Positions 1 through 7,679 of a stretch of DNA of 64,000 bases are shown here, piece by piece. Source of the stretch: Hymenobacter tibetensis. GTDB taxonomy: Bacteria; Bacteroidota; Bacteroidia; Cytophagales; Hymenobacteraceae. The notes below the pieces were generated by a model. The model saw nothing but the letters and a program-made list of their open reading frames with translations. It was not told where the DNA came from and did no database searches. The stretch's first letter is position 1. Every line of letters begins with the position of its first letter. Position numbers and translations under genes: made by a program. The stretch spans positions 5,635,001 to 5,699,000 of the forward strand of contig NZ_CP094669.1 in NCBI RefSeq assembly GCF_022827545.1. Direction: 5' to 3'.

Positions 1-2352
1 TGTTTTGCGCCCAAGCACGTTGTTGGTGATGCCCGCGCTGGTGATGGTGTTGGCCGGCACAAACACGCCCCGGTTGGCTTCGTTGTCTAGCGTGAAGTAC
101 GGCCGGTCCGCCAGGTTGCGGTCCAGGTACACGTAGTTGTCGCGGGTGTAAGAGTACACCAGGTTCAACCCCACCCGCAGCCAACTCTTCACAATGCGGT
201 TCACACTCAGGTTGGCCTTGTAAATGTTCGGCACCTGCAAATCCTTGTCGTTCAAGTTGATGGTGGACACATATGGCACACCCGGCAGCAAGCCCGGAGC
301 CGAGGAAGGGTCGGCGCGGTAGGCCGGGAAGTCGGGGCGGGGCACTGGGTTTTCGCCTGTGGCTGGCCGGGTCACATCAATGGAAGCCACCTGGGTGCCG
401 CTGTTCTGGATGTTGTTGACCTGCGCGTAGTTGACAGGGTTGGCCGAGAAGATGCCCGCACCCAGCCGCACAATACTTTTCCGCTCGCCCTTCACGTCCC
501 AGGTCAGCTGCACCCGTGGCTGGATGTTGTTCCAGTCGGTGGGGTTGTTGTCGGTCCGCAGGCCAAGGGTTTCGTTCAGCACCGGGTTGTAGGCTCCCGC
601 CGTGAGGTAGCTGGTCATGTCCCAACGTACCCCCACAATCGCCTCCACGTTGGGCAACGGCGTGTACTGCGCCTGCCCAAACAACGACGTATTGAGCACG
701 TACTGCTGCACCGATGGCACGCCTTGCAGCGGCACTTCCCGGGCGTACCGAGTTGGATTCAAATTGTCAAACTCCTGCACGCTGTTGAACACAAACCGCC
801 CGTTTTGCTCGCTGGAAATGTAGGTATCCAGGTACGTCAGGGTGTTGTCGGTGCCGAAGGTGAAGTTGTAGCGGCCCTTGGTCAGGTAGGTGGTGTTCAC
901 CAGTTGAATCTGGTTTTCCAGGTTGTTTTCCGGGGTGAAGCGCTGGCCGCCGAGCTGCACCGAGGTGCTGCCCTGACGCCCGTTGGGCAGGCGCGAGCGA
1001 ACCGTCACAATGGCCCGCGGAATGTTGGCTGCCGGCAGCTGGTCGTTGGGCGTGTAGTCGCGCCTCACGGTCTGGTACTGCACCTTCAGCTCGTTCAGTA
1101 GGTTAGGGCTGAACTGCGTGCGCAACGAAGCCAAGGTGCTGTTCTCGCGCGACTTAAAGTTGCCGTACACCTCGTACAGGTTGATGGCCGAGTTGTCGTC
1201 GGTGCTGTTGGGGTTGTCGTAGTCGCTGTAGTTGTTGCGCAGCGTCAGGCGGTTCCGCTCGTTGATCTGCCAGTCGAGGCGTGCGAAGAATGTGTTGTTT
1301 ACCGTGCGGCGGCCAAACTCGCCGGTCTGGGCGGCACTGCTCAGGCCGTACTTGGTGCGGGCAATGGTCAGTACCGTGTCCAGCGCCCCGCGGCTAATAC
1401 CGAGGGCGTTAGCATCGGCATCCGACTTGATATCGGCAATGAAAAACGGCGCCGACTGATCTTGCCGGTCCAGGGCCGTGAAGAAGTGCAGCTTGTCTTT
1501 GATGATGGGGCCACCGAGGCTGAAGCCGTACTGGTTGGTGGTGAAATTTTGGGTGCGGCGGTTGCCCCGAATGTCGTAGGGGCTGGCCAGAAAATCGGCG
1601 CGGTAGTAATCGAAGATCGAACCAGTTAAGGTGTTGGTGCCCGATTTCGTGACGGCGCTGATGGTGCCACCACCCTGCCGGCCTTGGGTTACATCATACA
1701 CGTTGGTGGCTACCTCAAACTCACGAATTGCCTCCAGCGACAGTGAGTACGGCCCGTTGCCTACCGCCCCCGACGTGAGGTTGTTGCGGGCGCTTACTCC
1801 ATCAATCAGGTAGTTGGTTGATGATGGTAACTGCCCCCCAACGCTCCCCCCGTTCGAGGTGGGAGCCAACGCGGCCAGGTTGGCAAAGCTGCGGTTTAGC
1901 ACCGGAATCTGCCGGATGGTTTGGTCGGTGATGGCCGTGCTGCTGCCGAGCCGGTCGATGCGGCTGTTGAGGGCATTGCCGCGCACCACCACTTCCTGCA
2001 AGCCCACCGTAGCAGGCTGCATGGTGAAATCCACGGCTAGCTGGTCGCCGAGGTTCAGCGCCAGCTCGTTTTTCACTTGGTTGGCCGAGCCGATGTAGCT
2101 GGCCCGCACGGTGTAGGGCTTGCCGAGCGGCAGCTGCCGCAGCAAGTAGCGGCCTTCGGCATTAGTAACCGTAGTGGTTTGAAAACCAGTTGCTTCATTA
2201 CGAACTACTACGGTCACGCCCGGCAGCGTCACCCCTTTTTCGTCTACGATGCGCCCCGCAATGGACGCGTCCGTCGATTGGCTGAAACCAGAGCTGGCAC
2301 TCAGCAGCGCTACTGAACAAACGGTGGAAAAGAGAGGAAAATCTTTGCGCAT
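1..2352 (-). CDS. TonB-dependent outer membrane receptor (Oar-like), 3' end cut by window edge
   Basis: The frame is open from an ATG at 2352 to the window edge, so about 784 residues are visible and the C-terminal end of the barrel is missing. The N-terminus (MRKDFPLFSTVCSVALLS) is a signal peptide. It is followed by a carboxypeptidase-type regulatory domain (about residues 25-110, with SIAGRIVDEKGVTLPGVTV) and a plug region containing NYLIDGVSARNNLTSG and GGGTISAVTKSGTN. The rest is barrel-like, with alternating aromatic strands and an N/D-rich surface. The family imports or secretes substrates across the outer membrane using TonB energy. The Oar-type arrangement is often not siderophore-specific, so the substrate is unknown. 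No SusD-like partner is visible, though one could lie beyond the edge. A near-consensus promoter box lies at 2376-2403 on the minus strand. Confidence 0.88.
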   Translation of the reverse strand, partial: MRKDFPLFSTVCSVALLSASSGFSQSTDASIAGRIVDEKGVTLPGVTVVVRNEATGFQTTTVTNAEGRYLLRQLPLGKPYTVRASYIGSANQVKNELALNLGDQLAVDFTMQPATVGLQEVVVRGNALNSRIDRLGSSTAITDQTIRQIPVLNRSFANLAALAPTSNGGSVGGQLPSSTNYLIDGVSARNNLTSGAVGNGPYSLSLEAIREFEVATNVYDVTQGRQGGGTISAVTKSGTNTLTGSIFDYYRADFLASPYDIRGNRRTQNFTTNQYGFSLGGPIIKDKLHFFTALDRQDQSAPFFIADIKSDADANALGISRGALDTVLTIARTKYGLSSAAQTGEFGRRTVNNTFFARLDWQINERNRLTLRNNYSDYDNPNSTDDNSAINLYEVYGNFKSRENSTLASLRTQFSPNLLNELKVQYQTVRRDYTPNDQLPAANIPRAIVTVRSRLPNGRQGSTSVQLGGQRFTPENNLENQIQLVNTTYLTKGRYNFTFGTDNTLTYLDTYISSEQNGRFVFNSVQEFDNLNPTRYAREVPLQGVPSVQQYVLNTSLFGQAQYTPLPNVEAIVGVRWDMTSYLTAGAYNPVLNETLGLRTDNNPTDWNNIQPRVQLTWDVKGERKSIVRLGAGIFSANPVNYAQVNNIQNSGTQVASIDVTRPATGENPVPRPDFPAYRADPSSAPGLLPGVPYVSTINLNDKDLQVPNIYKANLSVNRIVKSWLRVGLNLVYSYTRDNYVYLDRNLADRPYFTLDNEANRGVFVPANTITSAGITNNVLGRKT

Positions 2353-2743
2353 AGCAACAGGGTAGAATGAAGCCGCAAAGGTTCCTACTTGGTGTAAAGC
2401 CAATATTATGGCTGTAAGACGATGGTGTTATCGTTTTGCCAGGATAAGCCTGCACTTTTCACAGAGACTTCATACACCGCATAGCATCGGCACACCAACC
2501 GCCTGCTTTCTTATAGCCGTTGGGCTTACGTACTACTGTTAGTATCTGCACGTAGCAGGAATGCCGCAAGCTTTGTGCCTTGCCTACTCTATATAGAAGC
2601 TCTCTGTGGCTTTTTGGAGCCTACATCCCAGTTCTCGGCAAGGCTTTGTGGGAATTGGCACGGTTTTGTAATTACAGTCTGCAACACCGGCTTTTCTGCG
2701 ACGCGCAACGCACCTCCGGTTCACAACTCTCACCTTCCCTGCT

Positions 2744-3526
2744 ATGAATACGAAGCGACTTTTCGGCCGCCTGGCCGCGGCTACCCTTTTGTTTTCCGCT
2801 TTCACCCTCTCCGCCCAAGCGCAGATTCAGCCCCACCGCGTGCCGAAATACCAAGGCAATTATCAGGGCAAAGCCCAAGCTCGCCCTGTATATTCCACTC
2901 GGTCTAGCGGCTCCACCCCAGGCGTGCAAATCGGTATCCGGGCTGGCGTAAACGTGTCCGACTGGTCGGGCGACGCGGTGCAGAGCGTAATGAACGTCAC
3001 TGACTTCACTAACGGAGCCGTAACCAAAGAAATGAAGCCCGGCTTCCACGCAGGCCTTTACGCTACCCTGCCTCTGGGTTCAAGCTTTGCCATCGAACCC
3101 GGCATTAGCTATTCCGAGAAAGGCACCAAGTTGGTCGGTACCATCCCGTTTGAGCCTCTCGATTTCCTGAACACCCGCGTGACGGCCACTTCCCGCATGG
3201 CCTATATTGATGTGCCCGTGCTGGCCAAAGCCTACATCACGCCTGGCTTCTACATTTTCGCCGGTCCGCAGGCGTCGTTCTTGGTGAGCAACCAAGCCCG
3301 CGTAGAAGCCAGTGCCCTAGGCTTCTCGGCCTATAAGCAAGACTTCGACATCAAAGACCAGTTCCGCCCCGTCGATTTCAGTGTGGTAGGTGGCCTCGGC
3401 TATCAGTCAGCTGCTGGCTTTGGCATCAGCGCCGGCTACGACTACGGCCTCTCGTCACTCGACAAAAGCAACCGCTTCGACGTGTATAACCGGACCATCA
3501 AAGCGTCCGTGAACTACTCGTTTTAA
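2744..3526 (+). CDS. Outer membrane beta-barrel protein (porin/PorT-like family)
   Basis: This is a 260-residue protein starting at ATG 2744. It has a clear signal peptide (MNTKRLFGRLAAATLLFSAF, cleavage near AQAQ at about residue 27) and a spacer of about 35 residues rich in Q, R and S. The rest alternates hydrophobic and polar residues and ends in a terminal aromatic (VNYSF), as expected for an eight-stranded barrel inserted by BamA. Segments such as GVQIGIRAGVNVSDWSGD and VVGGLGYQSAAGFGISAGYDYGL are typical of the Bacteroidetes outer membrane beta-barrel (PF13568-type) family. No specific ligand or function can be read from the sequence. It is a single gene convergent with the lipoprotein gene at 3620, from which a long perfect hairpin separates it. 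Confidence 0.85.
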   Translation: MNTKRLFGRLAAATLLFSAFTLSAQAQIQPHRVPKYQGNYQGKAQARPVYSTRSSGSTPGVQIGIRAGVNVSDWSGDAVQSVMNVTDFTNGAVTKEMKPGFHAGLYATLPLGSSFAIEPGISYSEKGTKLVGTIPFEPLDFLNTRVTATSRMAYIDVPVLAKAYITPGFYIFAGPQASFLVSNQARVEASALGFSAYKQDFDIKDQFRPVDFSVVGGLGYQSAAGFGISAGYDYGLSSLDKSNRFDVYNRTIKASVNYSF

Positions 3527-3547
3527 ATATCCTTTTCCAAAGTAGTT

Positions 3548-3613
3548 AACAAGCCATTACAGGACGGAGCCCAACTAATTGATCAGTTGGGCTCCGTCCT
3601 GTAATGGCTTGTT
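3548..3613. terminator. Long perfect hairpin between convergent genes
   Basis: The arms 3548-3575 and 3586-3613 are exact reverse complements (28 bp), extended by one T-A pair, with an 8-nt loop. The hairpin sits 21 nt after the stop of the beta-barrel gene and 6 nt before the stop of the convergent lipoprotein gene, so it can terminate both transcripts. There is no long T-tract on either side, so it may act as a 3'-end stabiliser as much as an intrinsic terminator. Confidence 0.75.
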
Positions 3614-3619
3614 GATTTC

Positions 3620-5257
3620 TCACTTCTTTTCAAGACGAGCTATTTCTTCTTTTAGCTCGACCATACTAACGGGGCGAAAGGCAAGATTTTCTTCTGTACG
3701 GTCACTAAGTATTGTTTCCAGTGAGGCAAGATATGTTGTGCCGTTGCGCTGTTTGATGGCAATTATAGTTGCGGGTTCGTTTTGGGGTACGCTTCGAAAT
3801 CTTGTTTGGAACCCAACCCTTTCACCAGCGAGTACGCTTCGCTTGTTCTTAAAAACCAATTTTATATCCGTATCAGCATCGTCTTCACTCACGGCAAACG
3901 TGATGAGCGGTTCTGACGAATTGATGAACCTGTCGCAGTTAATCCACCCTAGTTGCGCGGCGCTGAACAGATAGTTGCTAATGCCACCCGTAGAAGCTTG
4001 GCTGAGCGTAGAGCCGGTGAATTGCCGTTCAAACGCCTGCACAAAATCGGCTGCTTTAAGTTGCCGTATGGCTTCTAGTTTATCATAATAGTCGTCCACG
4101 AGAATTTTGCCATTGGCAGTGAATCTTACGGTAATGGTGCATGTGCTAGGAGTAGCTACTCCCAGCCAGCGCGCCGGTGACCAACGGGGCAGTGCGCGTA
4201 CTGCCGAAAGGACTTCAGCTTGTAGGTCGGAAGAGTACACACCTCCTTGCGCTTCAGGAGTTAGCACCTGTCCGTTTTCTGCTATTGTGATACGAACATG
4301 CATTACCGCAAGTACCGGTTGCCCTAAGTTGCGCGACAGGCGGCGCAGTTCGCGTCGGTTTGGTTTAGAGGGACGCATTGCTTTCAACTGGCGTCGTAGA
4401 CTTGGTGCGTAATCTATGCCTTTGCGCAACTGCTGACGCAATACCCCGCTACCACCCACAAATTTAGGCGGCTGGATGTCAGTTGATTCCATCAAACCAA
4501 CTACTGCCTGCGGCCTTGGGGCTTGCCAATCCAGTTGCTCGGAAGAAGTAGTTTTTATTCCCTTAAACAATTGCATATCCGGCTGTGGACGGCTGGTTGG
4601 CATCCGCAACAGTAACTGGACGCCTTCGCGCAAGGCACAAATCTGTCCCGACGTGCTGCTGGCTTCCAACTGCAGCATGCCACCGGTTTCCAATAGTTGC
4701 TCGCCAGCGCGGGTGCTCAGGTTGTTGAGCACCATATCGGTCAGGGAGTAGAACTCGCGTATGCGCAACTCCACCGGACCGACTACTGGAACTTGGCTGC
4801 CAACAGTTACAAACGCATGAGCGGGCACGAGCACCATCGTGCCTTCGGTAGCCCGCAATACTGTATCCCGGCCAGGCTGAATAAGGAAGGACTGCGCAGG
4901 CTTGACCTGCCGAGCGTAGAAATCTGCTAGCTTCTGCTCCCCTGCCAGAGGGGTCAGCGTACCAACTTCTTGGGTTTTGATTCTTACTGTTGGTTTAGGT
5001 AGACGAGTAATAAGAGACGGGTAAGTCGCTGTGCGGGCCCGTGCTGCTGGTGGCTGGCTTAGCGCAGGAGGCACAGCAGCAGATAGCGAAGCGGATGATA
5101 TTGCTGGAGCGTTTGCCTGGGGTGTGGTTGCCGGAACCTTAGGTGCTACCGAAACGGGACTAGTTGGTTTTGCCGCGTCGGCTAGTTGCGGATCCCGACC
5201 GGAGCAAGCCGCCAGAGCAGACACCAAAAACAGAGTTGCGAGGAGATGTGAATGCAT
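3620..5257 (-). CDS. Lipoprotein with internal TonB-C-like domain
   Basis: This is a 545-residue protein with an ATG at 5257. The N-terminus MHSHLLATLFLVSALAAC is a lipoprotein signal peptide with the lipobox LAAC (Cys18). A low-complexity A/P/S linker follows (about 25-75). A conserved segment then runs from about 90 to 250, including VLVPAHAFVTVG and VELRIREFYSLTDMVLNNLS, a type found in Bacteroidetes envelope proteins. From about 314 to 389 there is a TonB C-terminal-like fold: VRITIAENGQVLTPEAQGG, EVLSAVRALPRWSPA, then VTVRF-like strands. The C-terminal 150 residues (NYLFSAAQLGWINCDRF onwards) are soluble and unrecognised. The lipid anchor argues against classical TonB, which has an N-terminal transmembrane helix. 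It probably acts at the inner leaflet of the outer membrane or on the surface; its function is unknown. Confidence 0.75.
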   Translation of the reverse strand: MHSHLLATLFLVSALAACSGRDPQLADAAKPTSPVSVAPKVPATTPQANAPAISSASLSAAVPPALSQPPAARARTATYPSLITRLPKPTVRIKTQEVGTLTPLAGEQKLADFYARQVKPAQSFLIQPGRDTVLRATEGTMVLVPAHAFVTVGSQVPVVGPVELRIREFYSLTDMVLNNLSTRAGEQLLETGGMLQLEASSTSGQICALREGVQLLLRMPTSRPQPDMQLFKGIKTTSSEQLDWQAPRPQAVVGLMESTDIQPPKFVGGSGVLRQQLRKGIDYAPSLRRQLKAMRPSKPNRRELRRLSRNLGQPVLAVMHVRITIAENGQVLTPEAQGGVYSSDLQAEVLSAVRALPRWSPARWLGVATPSTCTITVRFTANGKILVDDYYDKLEAIRQLKAADFVQAFERQFTGSTLSQASTGGISNYLFSAAQLGWINCDRFINSSEPLITFAVSEDDADTDIKLVFKNKRSVLAGERVGFQTRFRSVPQNEPATIIAIKQRNGTTYLASLETILSDRTEENLAFRPVSMVELKEEIARLEKK

Positions 5258-5365
5258 AGGTTCAGTAAAGAATATAGGAACGTATGCATTCTTATAAATA
5301 ATATAACGCAGCCCGGATTTTCAGCGTCCTCAGTTGCTACCTCTCATAGACTTTACGCAACAGAA

Positions 5366-5395
5366 AAAGGCTCCACCGGAAGTGATGGAGCCTTT
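5366..5395 (-). terminator. Intrinsic terminator downstream of the VWA gene
   Basis: The arms AAAGGCTCCA (5366-5375) and TGGAGCCTTT (5386-5395) form a 10-bp stem with a 10-nt loop. Read on the minus strand, the stem is followed by a run of T, as in a Rho-independent terminator. It lies about 130 nt beyond the stop of the VWA-domain gene (5527) and upstream of the next minus-strand gene. Confidence 0.7.
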
Positions 5396-5411
5396 GCTAA
5401 TGAATACCAAA

Positions 5412-5505
5412 GGTCAGGCTGGGCGCAACGGGTAACGTGCAACCGGTAGTCTGCAACCAACCGGAACTCCCGCCGCAATAGGTGAGTGAAAGTCCCAGCC
5501 TGACC
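5412..5505 (-). other. 94-nt potential structured RNA element in the 3' region of the VWA gene
   Basis: A 12-bp perfect inverted repeat (GGTCAGGCTGGG at 5412-5423, CCCAGCCTGACC at 5494-5505) closes a 70-nt interior. Inside it a 5-bp stem (5443-5447 with 5460-5464) can form. On the minus strand this lies just after the VWA gene stop and before the terminator at 5366-5395, so it would be transcribed as 3' UTR. I do not recognise it as a known riboswitch: no complete cobalamin, TPP or FMN core is present. It could be a small RNA or 3'-UTR structure. Confidence 0.35.
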
Positions 5506-5526
5506 CAATATCTTGTTTGCTTCTCT

Positions 5527-7518
5527 TTAGCGGGAGCCGTAGCCGTTTGTGTTTGGTTGCAACCCGTCCGCAATTTTAATTAAACGCACTAATTCTGCGC
5601 GGTAGCCCTCCCCGTCTTTTCCCCGTGCTTCATTTGCCAGCTGGGCTGTACTCGCGAAAGTAGCAGTGCCTCTGTGGGTTGACTCCCGTAGTAGCATTCC
5701 AAATTGAGCAACAGCAGTAGCGAAACGTATGTTTTCGGAAGCTCGTTCCAATGGCATTACAGGTCCGCGCAAGGTGCGCTCAAACAACCGGCTGGTACTG
5801 CCCTGCGGCTCTTTATAACGCAACTTCACCGTCATCACGTCGGCGGATGCTGGGGCTGGCTTTTCGGGGTTGGAGCTGGGCTGGTATTTCAGCTTATCAA
5901 CGGTAGTGGGAGCCCCAACGGGCACCACTTCGTAGAGGGCCGTGACGGTGTGACCCGCGCCCATTTCGCCGGCGTCTTTGCGGTCATTGTTGAAGTCTTC
6001 GGCGGCCAGGGTGCGGTTCTCATAGCCGATGAGGCGGTACTCGCGCACCCGGGCGGGGTTGAACTCCACTTGCAGCTTCACGTCTTTGGCTAGTGTGAAG
6101 AGCGTGCCGCCGAACTGCCGCACTAGCACCCGCCGGGCCTCGTCGAGGTTGTCGAGGTAGGCGTAGTTGCCATTGCCTTTGTCGGCCAGCAGCTCCATTT
6201 TCTTGTCTTGGTAATTGCCCTGACCCACGCCGAGCACCGTCAGGAACACGCCTGATTCCCGCTCCTGCTCTATCAGGTGTTCCATGGCGTCGTCGCTCTG
6301 CTCGCCTACGTTGAAGTCGCCGTCGGTGGCGAGCAGCACGCGGTTGTTGCCGTTCTTGGTGAAGTTTTCGCGGGCTACTTGGTAGGCCAGGCGCAACCCG
6401 GCTCCGCCCGCTGTGGAGCCACCGGCCCGTAAGTCGTCAATAGCCCGCAGAATCTCGTTGCGTTTGTCGCCGGCTGTGGGAGGCAGCACCAGGCCAGCAG
6501 CCCCGGCGTACACCACCAAGGCCACCTTGTCCTGGGGTCGTAATTCCTTCACCAGCAGCCGTAAACCAGCCTGCACGAGCGGCAGCCGGTCTTCTTCATC
6601 CATGGAGCCCGACACGTCCACTAGAAACACCAGATTGGCGGGCGGCAGCTTATCGGTAGCGACTTGCTTGCCTTGTAATCCCACGTGCACCAGCTGATGC
6701 GCCGGGTTCCAGGGGCAGGCGGCCAGTTCGGTAGTCACCGAGAATGGCTCGGGGCCGGTGGGCTGTGGGTAGTCGTACTGAAAGTAATTCAGCATCTCCT
6801 CGATGCGGACGGCGTCGGGGGGCGGAAGTTGGCCCTGGTTGAGGAAGCGGCGTACGTTGCTGTAGCTGGCTGCATCCACATCAATGCTAAAGGTGCTAAG
6901 GGGGTCTTTGGTGGTGAGATGAAACCCGTCTTCCTTGACGTGCGCATACGACTCCCCAGCACCAGGCACCGGGCGCGGCGTAGGAAAAGAGTGCTGACCT
7001 ATTATAGAGCTTGCACTCTGGCTGCGGGCACCTGACTTCTTTGATTTAGCGCCCCTCACTCTTGAACCGGATGTGACGCGCACGCCGGCAACTCTGCCGG
7101 ATAATACTTGGCTTACGTGTGCGGGCGCAGTACCCGATACCACCACTTCCTGTAGTTGGTGTACGCTCGGAGTAAGCGTCACATCCAGTGTACGGAGGCT
7201 TCCTACTTTCACTTCTCGCGGATCATACCCCACAAAGCTCACGACCACCGTGCGGCAGCCCTTCGGCAACAGCAACGCGTACGTACCGTCTTGGCTGGTG
7301 GAAGTACCTGTGCTTGTACCCTTAGCAACCACTGTCACGCCAGGCAAGCCTTGTCCCGTGCTGGCATCGGTTACGCGGCCGCGAACGGTTAGGGTGTCGG
7401 CCGGGGCTGCCAGACGGGATGACTTGGTGGGTTTGCGTTGCGCTTCGGCAACCGGCGCAAAACTGAACACCATACTACCAGTGGCAACCAGCAGCGGCAG
7501 AAGCAAAGAGTTCTTCAT
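5527..7518 (-). CDS. von Willebrand factor A domain protein with carboxypeptidase-like domain (YfbK-type)
   Basis: A 663-residue exported protein with ATG at 7518 and a signal peptide ending near EAQ (about residue 27). Domains in order are: a carboxypeptidase regulatory-like domain (about 42-115, VRGRVTDASTGQGLPGVTV); a basic/serine linker; the N-terminal YfbK-type domain (about 195-285, with FSIDVDAASYSNVRRFLNQG); and a VWA domain (about 290-460) with an intact MIDAS motif DVSGS near residue 302 and later ATDGDFNVG. A C-terminal DUF3520-like region (about 480-650) completes it. VWA/YfbK proteins bind a divalent metal and partners in the envelope; the partner here is unknown. It is transcribed alone on the minus strand. 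A hairpin lies directly in front of the start codon and a terminator follows. Confidence 0.88.
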   Translation of the reverse strand: MKNSLLLPLLVATGSMVFSFAPVAEAQRKPTKSSRLAAPADTLTVRGRVTDASTGQGLPGVTVVAKGTSTGTSTSQDGTYALLLPKGCRTVVVSFVGYDPREVKVGSLRTLDVTLTPSVHQLQEVVVSGTAPAHVSQVLSGRVAGVRVTSGSRVRGAKSKKSGARSQSASSIIGQHSFPTPRPVPGAGESYAHVKEDGFHLTTKDPLSTFSIDVDAASYSNVRRFLNQGQLPPPDAVRIEEMLNYFQYDYPQPTGPEPFSVTTELAACPWNPAHQLVHVGLQGKQVATDKLPPANLVFLVDVSGSMDEEDRLPLVQAGLRLLVKELRPQDKVALVVYAGAAGLVLPPTAGDKRNEILRAIDDLRAGGSTAGGAGLRLAYQVARENFTKNGNNRVLLATDGDFNVGEQSDDAMEHLIEQERESGVFLTVLGVGQGNYQDKKMELLADKGNGNYAYLDNLDEARRVLVRQFGGTLFTLAKDVKLQVEFNPARVREYRLIGYENRTLAAEDFNNDRKDAGEMGAGHTVTALYEVVPVGAPTTVDKLKYQPSSNPEKPAPASADVMTVKLRYKEPQGSTSRLFERTLRGPVMPLERASENIRFATAVAQFGMLLRESTHRGTATFASTAQLANEARGKDGEGYRAELVRLIKIADGLQPNTNGYGSR

Positions 7519-7520
7519 AA

Positions 7521-7553
7521 CAGACAGGATTAGGTGAAGCGGATACCTGTCTG
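7521..7553 (-). promoter_or_regulatory. 5'-UTR hairpin abutting the start codon of the VWA gene
   Basis: CAGACAGG (7521-7528) and CCTGTCTG (7546-7553) form a perfect 8-bp inverted repeat with a 17-nt loop. In the mRNA the stem ends two nucleotides before the ATG at 7518, so folding could block ribosome access. Alternatively it could be a dyad operator at the DNA level. Its role is inferred from position only. Confidence 0.4.
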
Positions 7554-7623
7554 ATGCTCACGCATTCCGGATTCCATACCGAGACGCAAGAATTTTTGTG
7601 GGGTACTCTACTAGTGTCCCACA

Positions 7624-7662
7624 AAAAAGCAGGCCACCCAATCTGTGGGTGGCCTGCTTTTC
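7624..7662 (-). terminator. Intrinsic terminator of the GH64 gene
   Basis: The arms 7625-7640 and 7646-7661 form a 16-bp perfect stem with a 5-nt loop. It lies 18 nt beyond the GH64 stop codon. On the minus strand it ends in a run of T. It is a strong Rho-independent terminator. Confidence 0.85.
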
Positions 7663-7679
7663 GTGCTAGCTAAGTTTGT

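Noticed and set aside
5412..5505. Cobalamin-riboswitch-like text (CCGGAACTCCCGCCGCAA) in the structured element
   Set aside because: The conserved cobalamin core and the downstream elements are missing and no cobalamin gene is adjacent; listed only as an unclassified structure.
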